DNA from: Synergistaceae bacterium
GTDB lineage: Bacteria; Synergistota; Synergistia; Synergistales; Aminobacteriaceae
DNA length: 37,697 nucleotides
NCBI GenBank assembly: GCA_017444345.1
Contig: JAFSWW010000042.1
Location: 1-37,697, forward strand
Reading direction: 5' to 3'
A model generated the notes under the pieces. The model did no database searches. It was not told the origin of the DNA and saw only the letters and a list, made by a program, of their open reading frames with translations. Positions within the stretch are counted from its first letter, which is position 1. Every line of letters starts with the position of its first letter. A program made the position numbers and the translations under genes. Positions 27,396 to 35,246 of this stretch are shown in pieces.

Positions 27396-29420
27396 TTACC
27401 AGACTGCGACTCTTGACTCCGGAGCTAAATACATCCCATCGCCGGGCTTGATATCATAAGTCCCGTAAAATTCCGGGTATTGCTGAATAATTGCATTTAC
27501 TCGTATATATGGCAGGGCGTGAACGTCAAATTTTAATACATTGTCCATTCTCTCGCGGGTCTCTATTAACTTCCAGATTTTAGCGTACTGCCTGAAAAAT
27601 TTATCGTAATTAAAATCTTTATGCTGGGCTGCGATTCCTAACATTGCTTTAACTCCGGCCATGTCCGCTATAGTCTCAGTGTGAACGAGTGCGCCGTTAT
27701 AATTATTTCCGGAGTCATCGACTTTGAACGAGCTTAAATATTTTATGAGATTATTTGCGCGTTCCTGAAAATTTTTGAGATCTTGACTCGTCCACCATGT
27801 AATCATGTTGCCGGTCTTGTCAAATTGCGCCCCTCTTGTGTCAAATGCGTGCGACATTTCGTGGCCTATTACCATTCCTATACCTCCGAGTTTCTGCTCG
27901 TAGGACATTGAAGGATTATAGAAATCTCCGCCCAGAATCCCAGCTATTATATTAATAGAATTCTCCATAGGCTTGTAATAAGCATTAGCAACGGCAATAT
28001 CAGAAATCCATAAATCGTGATCTACTTTTGTGTTAATTCGCTCATAAAAATATTTCTTGACGTTAAATTTTTGCAGTGAGTCAAGTGCTTCTATTAATGT
28101 CCCATTAGGATTTATAGAAAGCTCCGAATAATCCACCCATTTATCAGGATATGCAGAATTCAGGCGCATTGAGTCAAGTTTTTCGATTGCTTTTGCTTGA
28201 GTTTGTTCAGAGAGCCATTTTTCAGACTTGAGCATTTCACGATAAAATTTTACGGTGTCGCGAATAATTTGCTCGATTTCTTGTTTAGTTGCCTCGCTGA
28301 CATATTTAGCGATATACATTTTTGACAACGGAACAGAGAGATGACCGTGTACAAAATCCGCAGCAATCTCGTTATCGGGCTTATTTCCTGTTATGCCGCT
28401 GCGTTCATTAGAAAGTTTCTGAAGCTCCCTATATGCCGGCTCGTCGATTTTACCCATGTAAGAATTTGCAAGATTCCTGATTAGATATGCCTTGATTAAA
28501 TTAACATTTTCGCTCGTGTATAAATCATTTAAAGCCTTGAGCCATTCGGGCTGCTGTAAATTCATTAAATTAGATTTTGCCGAGTGAGATTCTATAATAT
28601 CAGCATACGGAAAAATTTTTGACTTCTCGCGCAATTCCTGAATACTCAACGGGTTATAAGTCTTCTCGATTGCCTCAGGTGATTCAAGCTCGTTAACGTT
28701 CATCATGGACGGGGCAATTTTTGACTCGAACTCAAAGGCCATTGCTATAATTTCAGAAATTTTTGACTCGTCATAGCCTAAACGCTTAAGCATATATCTT
28801 GACACTGAGTCATTAAATTTTTTCGTGCGTTCTCCGTTCTTAGAAAGAGTCTTATATTCAGCAGAGTCGCCCAGTGATAAACCGGTCGGGGATAATTCGA
28901 GATTATAAGATTCTGAGTCCTTGTTATCGAGTCCGAGTCCGAAATCTGCTATAACTAGATTGTGATAAAAACTAGTCTCTGACATGAAAAATTTGCTTAA
29001 ATCATCAAGAGTCTTTATTGATTCAATTTCTTGAATTAATTCCGGTAAATTTCCAAGACCGTTTTTATTTCGTTTGTCCCAGTCAAGCCAGATCGAATAT
29101 AAATTTTTGACGAGTTCAGCATCATGGCCGGTCAAATTTTCATCAGTCATAATAGCGCGTAAATCTGCGTCAATTTCGTCCTGTAATTCAGTAAATGCCG
29201 CATTGCGTGAGTAACCGGGCTTGAGTTTTGCATTAACTAGCCATTCATGATTAATTGATCCGTAAAAATCATCTTTTAAGGCGGGATTATAATTTTTTGC
29301 TGCTCCGATTAAATTAGTATTAAGCCAGGGAGTCTGCCCGGCCTGTTCGCCTGCAAAAGCCCTGACTGTGAATAATGACATCATTATAAATAATGCCGCT
29401 AAAAATTTACTGCAATACAT
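27396..29420 (-). CDS. pepO: Exported M13-family (neprilysin/PepO) metalloendopeptidase
   Basis: The ~674-residue protein begins with a signal peptide (residues 1-24, MYCSKFLAALFIMMSLFTVR..AFAG) and then the M13 N-terminal region (DDFYGSINHEWL). The zinc site is GHEMSHAFD with the third ligand in ETIADMAG; the C-terminus APESRVAVW matches the family's ending. It probably degrades small peptides outside the cytoplasmic membrane. ATG 29420 is chosen because AGGAGG lies 11 bases upstream and the signal peptide starts there; the frame extends 16 codons further into the previous gene. It overlaps the propeller gene by 14 bases. Confidence 0.93.
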   Translation of the reverse strand: MYCSKFLAALFIMMSLFTVRAFAGEQAGQTPWLNTNLIGAAKNYNPALKDDFYGSINHEWLVNAKLKPGYSRNAAFTELQDEIDADLRAIMTDENLTGHDAELVKNLYSIWLDWDKRNKNGLGNLPELIQEIESIKTLDDLSKFFMSETSFYHNLVIADFGLGLDNKDSESYNLELSPTGLSLGDSAEYKTLSKNGERTKKFNDSVSRYMLKRLGYDESKISEIIAMAFEFESKIAPSMMNVNELESPEAIEKTYNPLSIQELREKSKIFPYADIIESHSAKSNLMNLQQPEWLKALNDLYTSENVNLIKAYLIRNLANSYMGKIDEPAYRELQKLSNERSGITGNKPDNEIAADFVHGHLSVPLSKMYIAKYVSEATKQEIEQIIRDTVKFYREMLKSEKWLSEQTQAKAIEKLDSMRLNSAYPDKWVDYSELSINPNGTLIEALDSLQKFNVKKYFYERINTKVDHDLWISDIAVANAYYKPMENSINIIAGILGGDFYNPSMSYEQKLGGIGMVIGHEMSHAFDTRGAQFDKTGNMITWWTSQDLKNFQERANNLIKYLSSFKVDDSGNNYNGALVHTETIADMAGVKAMLGIAAQHKDFNYDKFFRQYAKIWKLIETRERMDNVLKFDVHALPYIRVNAIIQQYPEFYGTYDIKPGDGMYLAPESRVAVW

Positions 29421-30447
29421 AAAGAGTGCTGCCTCCTGAAGCGTAAACAGTCCCGCCGTCCACTGCAATATGAGGATAAAGTCCGAGATTTACATTAAAT
29501 CTCACTGCGCCCGTATTCGCGTCGAGAACGTAAAGAGTCCCGCTTGAATTTGCCGCAAAAACAAGTCCGCCGGAAATTATAATATTGCTGCTGATTTCGC
29601 CGCCTGATTCTTTGCTTAAATCTGACTCCCATAAAATTTGGCCGTTTTTCTCGTTAAGTGCTGCGACTGATCCCCTGCCAGTTCCTACAACTACAAGATT
29701 ATTGCTTACTGCCGGAGAAGTTGTTACAACGTCAGAAACTTTTACATGCCATTGAGGGACAATACCTTTAATTTTTACAGACTGGACTGATCCGTCCCAA
29801 GCTGAGAAATAAACATTTCCATTTGCTACAACAGGTGTATTAACTGCACCGCCAGCACCGCCGCCGCCTGTTCTTTTTCCGTTATTAGGGGCGATAAAAT
29901 CAAGTTTTCCGTCATAACCTGCCAAGAATACACAGCCCTCACCATAACCGGGGGCGACTCGGACTCTCTGAATACCGCCGGCATATGTCCATAAAGTGCT
30001 GCCGTTTTTCGCGTCTACTGCGTATAAATTCCCGTCATCGCGTGTAAAGAATACCATTCCGCCGCCAACTGCTGCACCGTCGCTCATAGTTGACGAGACA
30101 CTATCAGACGTAACGGGGAGACTCTGCCAAATAAATGCGCCGTCGGAAATTCTCAAGCAAGTTACTACGCCTTCACCGTCCGCAAAAATTGCATTATTTC
30201 CGGAAATTACAGGAGTCCCTTTGATTGTATTCGCGACTCTATAGCTCCAGATCATTCGGCCGTTATTCTTGTTAATTGCTACGATGTCGCCTGTTTCTGT
30301 TCCGAATAAAATAGTGCTGCCGGAAATTGTAATCCCGCTTGTTATTGAACTCTGAACTTTAGAAATTTCTCTTGAACGTCCGGAAAATGCCGACGCTGCT
30401 GACACTACAAGAATTACTACTAATAAAGCTAATAAAAATTTTTTCAT
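29407..30447 (-). CDS. Exported PQQ-like beta-propeller repeat protein (BamB-like fold)
   Basis: The 346-residue protein starts with a signal peptide (MKKFLLALLVVILVVSAASA) and contains repeated blades with the PQQ/quinoprotein pattern: DIVAINKNNGRMIWSY, LYAVDAKNGSTLWTY, VAALNEKNGQILWES, LYVLDANTGAVRFNV. The repeats give a propeller of about seven or eight blades. It is translationally coupled to the M13 peptidase, so it may act as an envelope assembly or binding partner. PQQ cofactor use is not implied by the repeats. GAGGTG precedes ATG 30447; a terminator hairpin lies 30 bases upstream. Confidence 0.85.
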   Translation of the reverse strand: MKKFLLALLVVILVVSAASAFSGRSREISKVQSSITSGITISGSTILFGTETGDIVAINKNNGRMIWSYRVANTIKGTPVISGNNAIFADGEGVVTCLRISDGAFIWQSLPVTSDSVSSTMSDGAAVGGGMVFFTRDDGNLYAVDAKNGSTLWTYAGGIQRVRVAPGYGEGCVFLAGYDGKLDFIAPNNGKRTGGGGAGGAVNTPVVANGNVYFSAWDGSVQSVKIKGIVPQWHVKVSDVVTTSPAVSNNLVVVGTGRGSVAALNEKNGQILWESDLSKESGGEISSNIIISGGLVFAANSSGTLYVLDANTGAVRFNVNLGLYPHIAVDGGTVYASGGSTLYVLQ

Positions 30448-30476
30448 GATTATAAATTCACCTCGATAAAATTATA

Positions 30477-30497
30477 CCCCCCGATATAACCGGAGGG
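30477..30497 (-). terminator. Intrinsic terminator after the second binding-protein gene
   Basis: On the reverse strand CCCTCCG pairs with CGGGGGG (one G-T pair) with a 7-base loop, followed by TATAATTTT. It closes the proline-rich/binding-protein operon. The TATAATTTT tail could also serve the next gene as a -10 element. Confidence 0.7.
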
Positions 30498-30528
30498 CTA
30501 AGTGTAAATATGTAATTTTCTTGATTAT

Positions 30529-31305
30529 TTATTTTGCGGGAATTAATACAACTTGTTGATCGGCATCATAGGGATCTGAGAAATCCATAACTGCGGCGCG
30601 TTCTTCAGTCATAACTAATGCAGAACAAATCATATCGATTCGCCCAGTTTCGAGAGCTTCCGGCAATACTTCAAATCTATAATCTACCATGATTAATTCT
30701 TTGTCTAACTTTTTAGCAACTGCCGCGCAGAGTTCTACGTCAATCCCCGAAAATCCTTTAATTGTCCTGACTTCATACGGGGGGAATGCAGCCGCACAAC
30801 CGACCCATAATTTTCCGTTCTTGGCTCCGAGATTGAAATCAATAGCTGCCGGGTCAGGCTCTTCAACGTGAATATATTTCGAGATTATAGCCGCTAATGT
30901 GCCTTCTTCTTTTATCTCGACTAATGCTTTATTCACACTCTTGAGAAGTTCCTGATTTCCTTTCTTGACTGCGATCCCGTAATAACTGCTGTAAAGTGTT
31001 TCGGGCAAAATTTTAATAGCCTGCTCATTTGCCGTGAAAAATCTTGCAGGTGATTCGTCCATAACAACAGCGTCAACTTGGCCGACCTTGAGAGCTTCAA
31101 TTAATGCTGCTACATCTTCATAGACTAAAATATTATCTTGAGAATCTTTCAGCATTTCACGAATTAAACTCTCACCGACTGAGGCATTTTGCACACCTAC
31201 TTTTGAGGCTTTGAGGTCGTCAATTTTCGTAATTTCTGCAGACGAACAACCGGCGAATAGGGCTATTACTGCGAGAATTAATGCGATTCTAATAAATTTT
31301 TTCAT
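30529..31305 (-). CDS. Circularly permuted family-3 solute-binding lipoprotein (copy B)
   Basis: The 258-residue protein has a lipoprotein signal (LFAGC, Cys 20). The family-3 amino-acid-binding domain is in swapped order. Residues 26-146 match the usual C-terminal half (KIDDLKASKVGVQNAS; LKVGQVDAVVMDESPA; YYGIAVKKG; NKALVEIKEEGTLAAIISKY). After a ~18-residue linker (146-164), residues 165-258 match the usual N-terminal half (LWVGCAAAFPPYEV; GFSGIDVELCAAVAKKL; GRIDMICSALVMTEERAAVMD then FSDPY). It ends at the hinge after QVVLIPAK. Key ligand elements (the ERxxxMDFSDPY stretch, the VDAVVMD stretch) are kept, so binding is likely. AAGGAGG precedes ATG. No permease or ATPase gene is adjacent. 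Confidence 0.88.
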   Translation of the reverse strand: MKKFIRIALILAVIALFAGCSSAEITKIDDLKASKVGVQNASVGESLIREMLKDSQDNILVYEDVAALIEALKVGQVDAVVMDESPARFFTANEQAIKILPETLYSSYYGIAVKKGNQELLKSVNKALVEIKEEGTLAAIISKYIHVEEPDPAAIDFNLGAKNGKLWVGCAAAFPPYEVRTIKGFSGIDVELCAAVAKKLDKELIMVDYRFEVLPEALETGRIDMICSALVMTEERAAVMDFSDPYDADQQVVLIPAK

Positions 31306-31322
31306 GTTATAGAGTCCTCCTT

Positions 31323-31808
31323 CTAATAATAATAGCCTCTTCTCATCATTTCGCGGCGTTCACGTTCCCAGCGTTCCTGTTCTCTTCTTGCTCTGTCTCT
31401 GCGTTCGGCCTCTTCTATTCTGAGTCTGTTGCGTTCTTCGGGCGTTAAAGGTCTCATAGGACGAGGTGCGGGCGGGACTGGTCTAACTTCAGGATAATGA
31501 GTTCTCCCATCTGGCCTGACATATGGCGCAGGACGTGGAGGAATCGGAGTCGGCGGCACTGGACGCGGCGGGACTGGCTTAGGTACAGGACGGGGTAATG
31601 GACGCGGTTCGGGTCTCGGCACTGGACGCGGCAAAACTTGAGGCTGCTGAGGAGCTACAGGAACTACAGGCCTATATCTTACCGGAGGGGAAGGGGGCGG
31701 AACTACAGGCCTGGGAGCTTCTATAACAGTTGACGATTTTGCAAAACTTGTACCGGCTGTTAAAGTAGCTGCGAGTATAAAGAATGCTGCAAATTTCTTG
31801 AATCTCAA
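31323..31808 (-). CDS. Secreted proline-rich protein with charged C-terminus (copy B)
   Basis: The 161-residue product has a signal peptide (residues 1-23, ending TSFA), a region of Pro-x repeats (PRPVPRPEPRPLPRPVPKP..., about 30-120), and a helical Arg/Glu-rich tail ending GYYY. Starts with TTG 31808, spaced by AAGGAGG. It resembles the copy at 32645 in layout, not in detail. Pro-rich segments of this kind often span the cell wall or periplasm; role unknown. It is 17 bases upstream of binding-protein copy B. Confidence 0.8.
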   Translation of the reverse strand: MRFKKFAAFFILAATLTAGTSFAKSSTVIEAPRPVVPPPSPPVRYRPVVPVAPQQPQVLPRPVPRPEPRPLPRPVPKPVPPRPVPPTPIPPRPAPYVRPDGRTHYPEVRPVPPAPRPMRPLTPEERNRLRIEEAERRDRARREQERWERERREMMRRGYYY

Positions 31809-31834
31809 ATTAATAACCTCCTTATAAAATTTTA

Positions 31835-32629
31835 TTATTTCTTGTCAGCTGATTCCGGTTTATCAGCAAGCACTAAGATTACTTCTTGATCTGCATCATA
31901 AGGGTCGGAGAAGTCCATAACTTTTTCGCGCTCGTCTGAAATTGTGAACGCTGAACAAATCATATCGATTCGCCCTGATGAGAGAACTTCAGGCAAAATA
32001 TCAAACTTGCAATCAATTATAACAAGTTCCTTGTCTAATTTTTTCGCAATTTCCGCGCATAATTCGATGTCAATACCAGCAAATCCGCTTTCAGTCCTAA
32101 CCTCATAAGGCGGGAATACAGCAGAACAGCCAACCCAGAGTTTGCCGCCTTTCGCACCCTTGTTAAAATCAATCTCTGAAGGGTCAGGCTCTGCGTTTAT
32201 ATATTTCGCAACAATACGCGCTAAAGTTCCCTCGTCCTTAATCTCAATGAGTGCCTTGTTTACCTCGTCGCGGAGTTTATCACCCTTCTTGAATGCTATT
32301 CCGTAATAAAAGCTGTTTACAGGTTCGGGCAAAATTTTAAGTCCTTCAGTGTTAAGTAAAAAATATCGAGCTGGAGTCTCATCAAGAACTGCCGCATCAA
32401 TGAGTCCCATTTTTAGAGCGTTAATTAATTCCGAAACACTTTCATAAACGAGAATATTATCGGGTGAATCTTTTAGCATTTGGCTTATAATTGCATGAGC
32501 TGCTGAAGAATTCTCGACACCAACTTTTGCGCCCTTAAGATCGGCCACTGAAGAGACCCCGGCGAATGCTGCTCCGGCCATTATAGCAATCACAGCGAGT
32601 AATAATACAAATCTTGTAAATAATTTCAT
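31835..32629 (-). CDS. Circularly permuted family-3 solute-binding protein (copy A)
   Basis: The 264-residue protein is a close paralogue of the lipoprotein at 30529 and shows the same swapped order: residues 26-146 are the usual second half (VADLKGAKVGVENSS; LKMGLIDAAVLDETPARYF; YYGIAFKKG; NKALIEIKDEGTLARIVAKY), then a linker, then the usual first half (LWVGCSAVFPPYEV; GFAGIDIELCAEIAKKL; GRIDMICSAFTISDEREKVMD, FSDPY). Unlike copy B it has a standard signal peptide (ending AGAAFAG) and no lipobox Cys, so it should be released or differently held. GGGAGG precedes the ATG. It lies 15 bases after proline-rich copy A. Confidence 0.88.
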   Translation of the reverse strand: MKLFTRFVLLLAVIAIMAGAAFAGVSSVADLKGAKVGVENSSAAHAIISQMLKDSPDNILVYESVSELINALKMGLIDAAVLDETPARYFLLNTEGLKILPEPVNSFYYGIAFKKGDKLRDEVNKALIEIKDEGTLARIVAKYINAEPDPSEIDFNKGAKGGKLWVGCSAVFPPYEVRTESGFAGIDIELCAEIAKKLDKELVIIDCKFDILPEVLSSGRIDMICSAFTISDEREKVMDFSDPYDADQEVILVLADKPESADKK

Positions 32630-32644
32630 GTAAACCGGCCTCCC

Positions 32645-33070
32645 TTACTTGCGGTTATTCTTGATTATTTCGGTGAAGATTTCGCCCATGATTTCAGCTT
32701 CCCGGTCATGTCTGCGCTTGCGTTCCCAGTCACGTCGCATTTGTTCTTCATAGGCTCTGCGTTCAAATTCGCGTGCTTCCCATTCACGGCGCTCTCTTTC
32801 TCGGCGTTCGGCTTCCCAGCGCATTTGATCCCGTCTTGCCTGTTCTCTCAAATAATAATCATCAGGCGGAGGAGGCGGCGGAGGAACTGGCACAGGAACA
32901 GGAACAGGCCTATATCTTACCGGCGGAGGAGGCGGCGGGGGCGGAGGGACTGGCACAGGCCTATATCGCGGCGGTGGTGCTGAAATGTAAGCAGCTGAGG
33001 CAATCCCATAAACGCAAATAGAAAACATTGCGGCCAAGAAAAAAATTGCTGCTAATTTTTTGATTCTCAT
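32645..33070 (-). CDS. Secreted proline-rich protein with charged helical tail (copy A)
   Basis: The 141-residue protein has a signal peptide (residues 1-27, ending GIASAA), two runs of consecutive prolines alternating with RYRPVPV motifs (about 30-70), then a long Arg/Glu/Trp-rich helix (about 75-130, REQARRDQMRWEAERRE). AGGAGG lies 7 bases before ATG 33070. It is the first gene of the duplicated module [proline-rich + binding protein]. Function is unknown. The overlapping forward frames at 32708-33021 are only the complement of the proline codons. Confidence 0.8.
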   Translation of the reverse strand: MRIKKLAAIFFLAAMFSICVYGIASAAYISAPPPRYRPVPVPPPPPPPPPVRYRPVPVPVPVPPPPPPPDDYYLREQARRDQMRWEAERRERERREWEAREFERRAYEEQMRRDWERKRRHDREAEIMGEIFTEIIKNNRK

Positions 33071-33124
33071 GTTGACCTCCTAATTATATAAATATAAATA
33101 TTGATTATTGCAAGAAATTATATA

Positions 33125-33166
33125 CCCTCTCCCGCGCGAGTGAGTACAGCAAATTAACAGAGAGGG
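33125..33166 (-). terminator. Weak hairpin after the 65-codon gene
   Basis: CCCTCTC (33125-33131) pairs with GAGAGGG (33160-33166) around a 28-base loop that can form a small inner hairpin. The reverse-strand tail is TATAATTTC, so termination would be partial; transcription into the proline-rich/binding-protein genes is possible. Confidence 0.35.
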
Positions 33167-33184
33167 AATAATAATTACAGAAAG

Positions 33185-33382
33185 TTATACATACTGTTCG
33201 ATTTGATCATGAACGACGACGAGATTATTAAAATCTTCAATTTTAGGACGCTGCACCATTATGGGCTCTCTTACATGAATATATTGCGTGTCGACTCGCT
33301 TAATCGTGAATCCCCTTTCAAGACGGCTCGCAAATCCGCTAGTGTTTATTATGCTGCTGGTCTGCACAATTTGCATTGACAT
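33185..33382 (-). CDS. Small protein of unknown function
   Basis: The 65-residue product (MSMQIVQTSSIINTSG...) is not recognised. It has no signal peptide or membrane segment. A strong AAGGAGGGG lies 5 bases before the ATG, which supports it as a real gene. Ends with IEQYV. It lies just upstream of the duplicated proline-rich/binding-protein module on the same strand, divergent from the MATE gene; its promoter must lie in 33383-33450. Confidence 0.6.
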   Translation of the reverse strand: MSMQIVQTSSIINTSGFASRLERGFTIKRVDTQYIHVREPIMVQRPKIEDFNNLVVVHDQIEQYV

Positions 33383-33449
33383 ATTAACCCCTCCTTGAGT
33401 TATGAATTTATATATATTCTACACTAAAAAATTTCTTATGACTTCATAG

Positions 33450-33458
33450 TGATATAAT
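33450..33458 (+). promoter_or_regulatory. Extended -10 promoter of the MATE leader
   Basis: TGATATAAT matches the extended -10 consensus TGnTATAAT. Start of transcription would be near 33465, so the RNA would begin just before the structured leader. The -35 region is poor, as is usual with extended -10 sites. Confidence 0.6.
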
Positions 33459-33462
33459 ATTT

Positions 33463-33517
33463 TTGCTGTGCAGCATTCTTGCGTAAGTCCGAGCAACACG
33501 GGCAGACGCATTTTTTT
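33463..33517 (+). promoter_or_regulatory. Structured leader with terminator; candidate guanidine-IV (mepA) riboswitch
   Basis: The leader folds as TGCGT/ACGCA (33480-33484 with 33506-33510), internal loop, GTCCG/CGGGC (33487-33491 with 33499-33503) and loop AGCAACA, followed by seven T. The loop AGCAA can pair with TTGCT at 33463-33467, giving a pseudoknot. It contains ACACGGG, similar to ACGR motifs of guanidine aptamers, and precedes a MepA-type MATE exporter, the usual partner of the guanidine-IV (mepA motif) class. Assignment is from memory of the class; no alignment was run. The terminator itself is well supported. Confidence 0.5.
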
Positions 33518-33551
33518 GTGCCTCCCCGAACAAAATAGGAAGGTGTAAAAC

Positions 33552-34961
33552 TTGAATTCAAATGATTTTCTCGAACGCGAGCCGGTAAGCAAATTGCTTG
33601 TAAAATATTCAGTGCCGTTAATAATTTCTTTACTTGTTGCAGCATTATATAATATCGTCGATCAAATTTTTATAGCAAATGCCGGCTATTTAGGCTCAAA
33701 CGGGAACGCAGCAAATAATGTAGTATTCCCCTTGACTGTAATAGCCCTTGCTTTCACATTATTAATAGGCGACGGGGTTTGTGCTTTTGTGAGTATGAGT
33801 CTGGGCTCAAGAAATATCAAACAGGCCGGCGACAGTGTAGGGAGTGCGGCTTTACTCTCTTCAACAACGGGAATAATAATCGCTATAATTTATTATATTT
33901 TCCGTGAAGAGCTATTAACTTTTTTCGGCGGGAGAATTAACGACGAGACATTTAATTTTGCGCTTGAATACTTCACGTTTATAATTCCGGGGATTCCCTT
34001 TTATGTATTCGGCCAAGCAATGAATCCTATAATTTCAGCAGACGGCAGCCCGAATTATGTAATGTTCTCGACCTTAATGGGAGCTGGTATAAATATAATT
34101 CTTGATCCCGTGTTTATATTTATATTTCACTGGGGACTGATGGGAGCAGCACTCGCAACGATACTCGGACAAATTTTCACGGCGTTTATGTCGGCCCGCT
34201 ATATAGCATTTAACATGAAAGCTATAAAATTTTCACGCGAAAATCTTTCATACAACACAAAATTAATGCGTCGTTATCTGCCGCTTGGCATGTGCAGCTT
34301 TTTATCGCAAATTTCACTAGTTATCAGTGTCGCCGCTGTAAATCTCATGATCAAGAAATACGGTGCATTAGATAAAATTTTCAGTCAGCCTGAATATTCG
34401 CAAATTCCTATGGCAGTAATCGGCATAGTCATGAAATTCTTTCAAATTGTAATATCTATAGTCGTAGGACTCTCGGCAAGCTGTACACCTATAACAGGCT
34501 TTAACATGGGCGCGGGAAGACCTGACAGAGTCAAAAAATTATTTTCTCTGTTACTTGCTTGTGAAATAGTAATAGGCCTGATTGCGTTTATAATAGTTGA
34601 ATTATTCCCGGCAAAAATCGCTGATTTATTCGGAGCCTCAGGAGAAAGTTTTTATTATGCTGCTTTCACTGTAAAATGTTTCAGGACTTATTTGTGCCTG
34701 ATAGTTCTTGCTTGCGTGAATAAGGCGGCATTTATATTTATTCAAGCAATGGGAAGGCCGTATATTTCTGCGGGACTGTCAATTACTCGTGAAATAATTT
34801 TCGGAGCGGGCTTAACAATTTTGATGCCGTTATTCATGGGACTTGACGGCGTTTTATGGTCAATGCCTGCGAGCGATGGACTCACGTTTATAGTATCTCT
34901 TGCAGTAATAATCATGATTTATAAAGAATTAAGCCGGCCGGTTAATAATCTCGAATACTAA
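33552..34961 (+). CDS. MATE-family multidrug efflux transporter (MepA-like)
   Basis: The 469-residue protein shows about 12 membrane segments and matches the MepA branch of the MATE family: LLVKYSVPLIISLLVAALYN, VDQIFIAN, DGVCAFVSMSLGS, FGQAMNPIISADGSP, GFNMGAGRPDRV. It would export cationic compounds using a Na+ or H+ gradient. Start is TTG 33552 with AGGAAGGTG 7 bases upstream. Leader structure suggests ligand control by premature termination. If the leader is a guanidine riboswitch, the exporter may handle guanidine or guanidinium-bearing compounds; that part is inference. Confidence 0.92.
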   Translation: MNSNDFLEREPVSKLLVKYSVPLIISLLVAALYNIVDQIFIANAGYLGSNGNAANNVVFPLTVIALAFTLLIGDGVCAFVSMSLGSRNIKQAGDSVGSAALLSSTTGIIIAIIYYIFREELLTFFGGRINDETFNFALEYFTFIIPGIPFYVFGQAMNPIISADGSPNYVMFSTLMGAGINIILDPVFIFIFHWGLMGAALATILGQIFTAFMSARYIAFNMKAIKFSRENLSYNTKLMRRYLPLGMCSFLSQISLVISVAAVNLMIKKYGALDKIFSQPEYSQIPMAVIGIVMKFFQIVISIVVGLSASCTPITGFNMGAGRPDRVKKLFSLLLACEIVIGLIAFIIVELFPAKIADLFGASGESFYYAAFTVKCFRTYLCLIVLACVNKAAFIFIQAMGRPYISAGLSITREIIFGAGLTILMPLFMGLDGVLWSMPASDGLTFIVSLAVIIMIYKELSRPVNNLEY

Positions 34962-34970
34962 AAATTTTTT

Positions 34971-34996
34971 GCTCAGGACTCGCGCGGGTCTTGAGC
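34971..34996 (+). terminator. Hairpin after the MATE gene
   Basis: GCTCAGGAC (34971-34979) pairs with GTCTTGAGC (34988-34996), one G-T pair, 8-base GC-rich loop. It begins 9 bases after the MATE stop codon. There is no T-run after it on the forward strand, so it may be a 3'-end-protecting or weak terminator. The remaining spacer to 35178 holds nothing I recognise. Confidence 0.4.
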
Positions 34997-35178
34997 ATGT
35001 ATAATAATACATGAAGACATTAAAATTTTTTGCTTGTCAGGGCAATAAATATTATCGCTCAAACAAAATTATTTCTTAATCTGCCAGTAATAAAGCAATT
35101 ATAATAATTCACAATCACCCGCAAAAAATCTAATAAAGCATATAACACTAAAAATTTTACGCTTAAATTATAATTATC

Positions 35179-35207
35179 TTGACAAACTCGCAAAATTATC
35201 ATAAAGT
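35179..35207 (+). promoter_or_regulatory. Promoter of the DUF3793-flavodoxin operon
   Basis: TTGACA (35179-35184), a 17-base spacer, then TAAAGT (35202-35207). This is the best sigma-70-type promoter in the window. Expected transcription start is near 35214, giving a ~33-base leader. Confidence 0.75.
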
Positions 35208-35246
35208 TTTTATGCACAAACTAAAATTTTTACGAGAGAAAATATA

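Noticed and set aside
32708-33021. Forward-strand frames rich in Arg and Glu/Ala opposite the proline-rich gene
   Set aside because: They are complements of proline codon repeats, have no ribosome binding site and overlap a well-supported reverse gene.
33436-33645. 69-codon reverse frame across the MATE leader and start
   Set aside because: It overlaps the promoter, terminator hairpin and the MATE N-terminus and has no binding site or family resemblance.
34962-35178. Small RNA or gene in the MATE-DUF3793 gap
   Set aside because: Only an AT-rich stretch and one hairpin are seen; no promoter-terminator pair frames a credible RNA.
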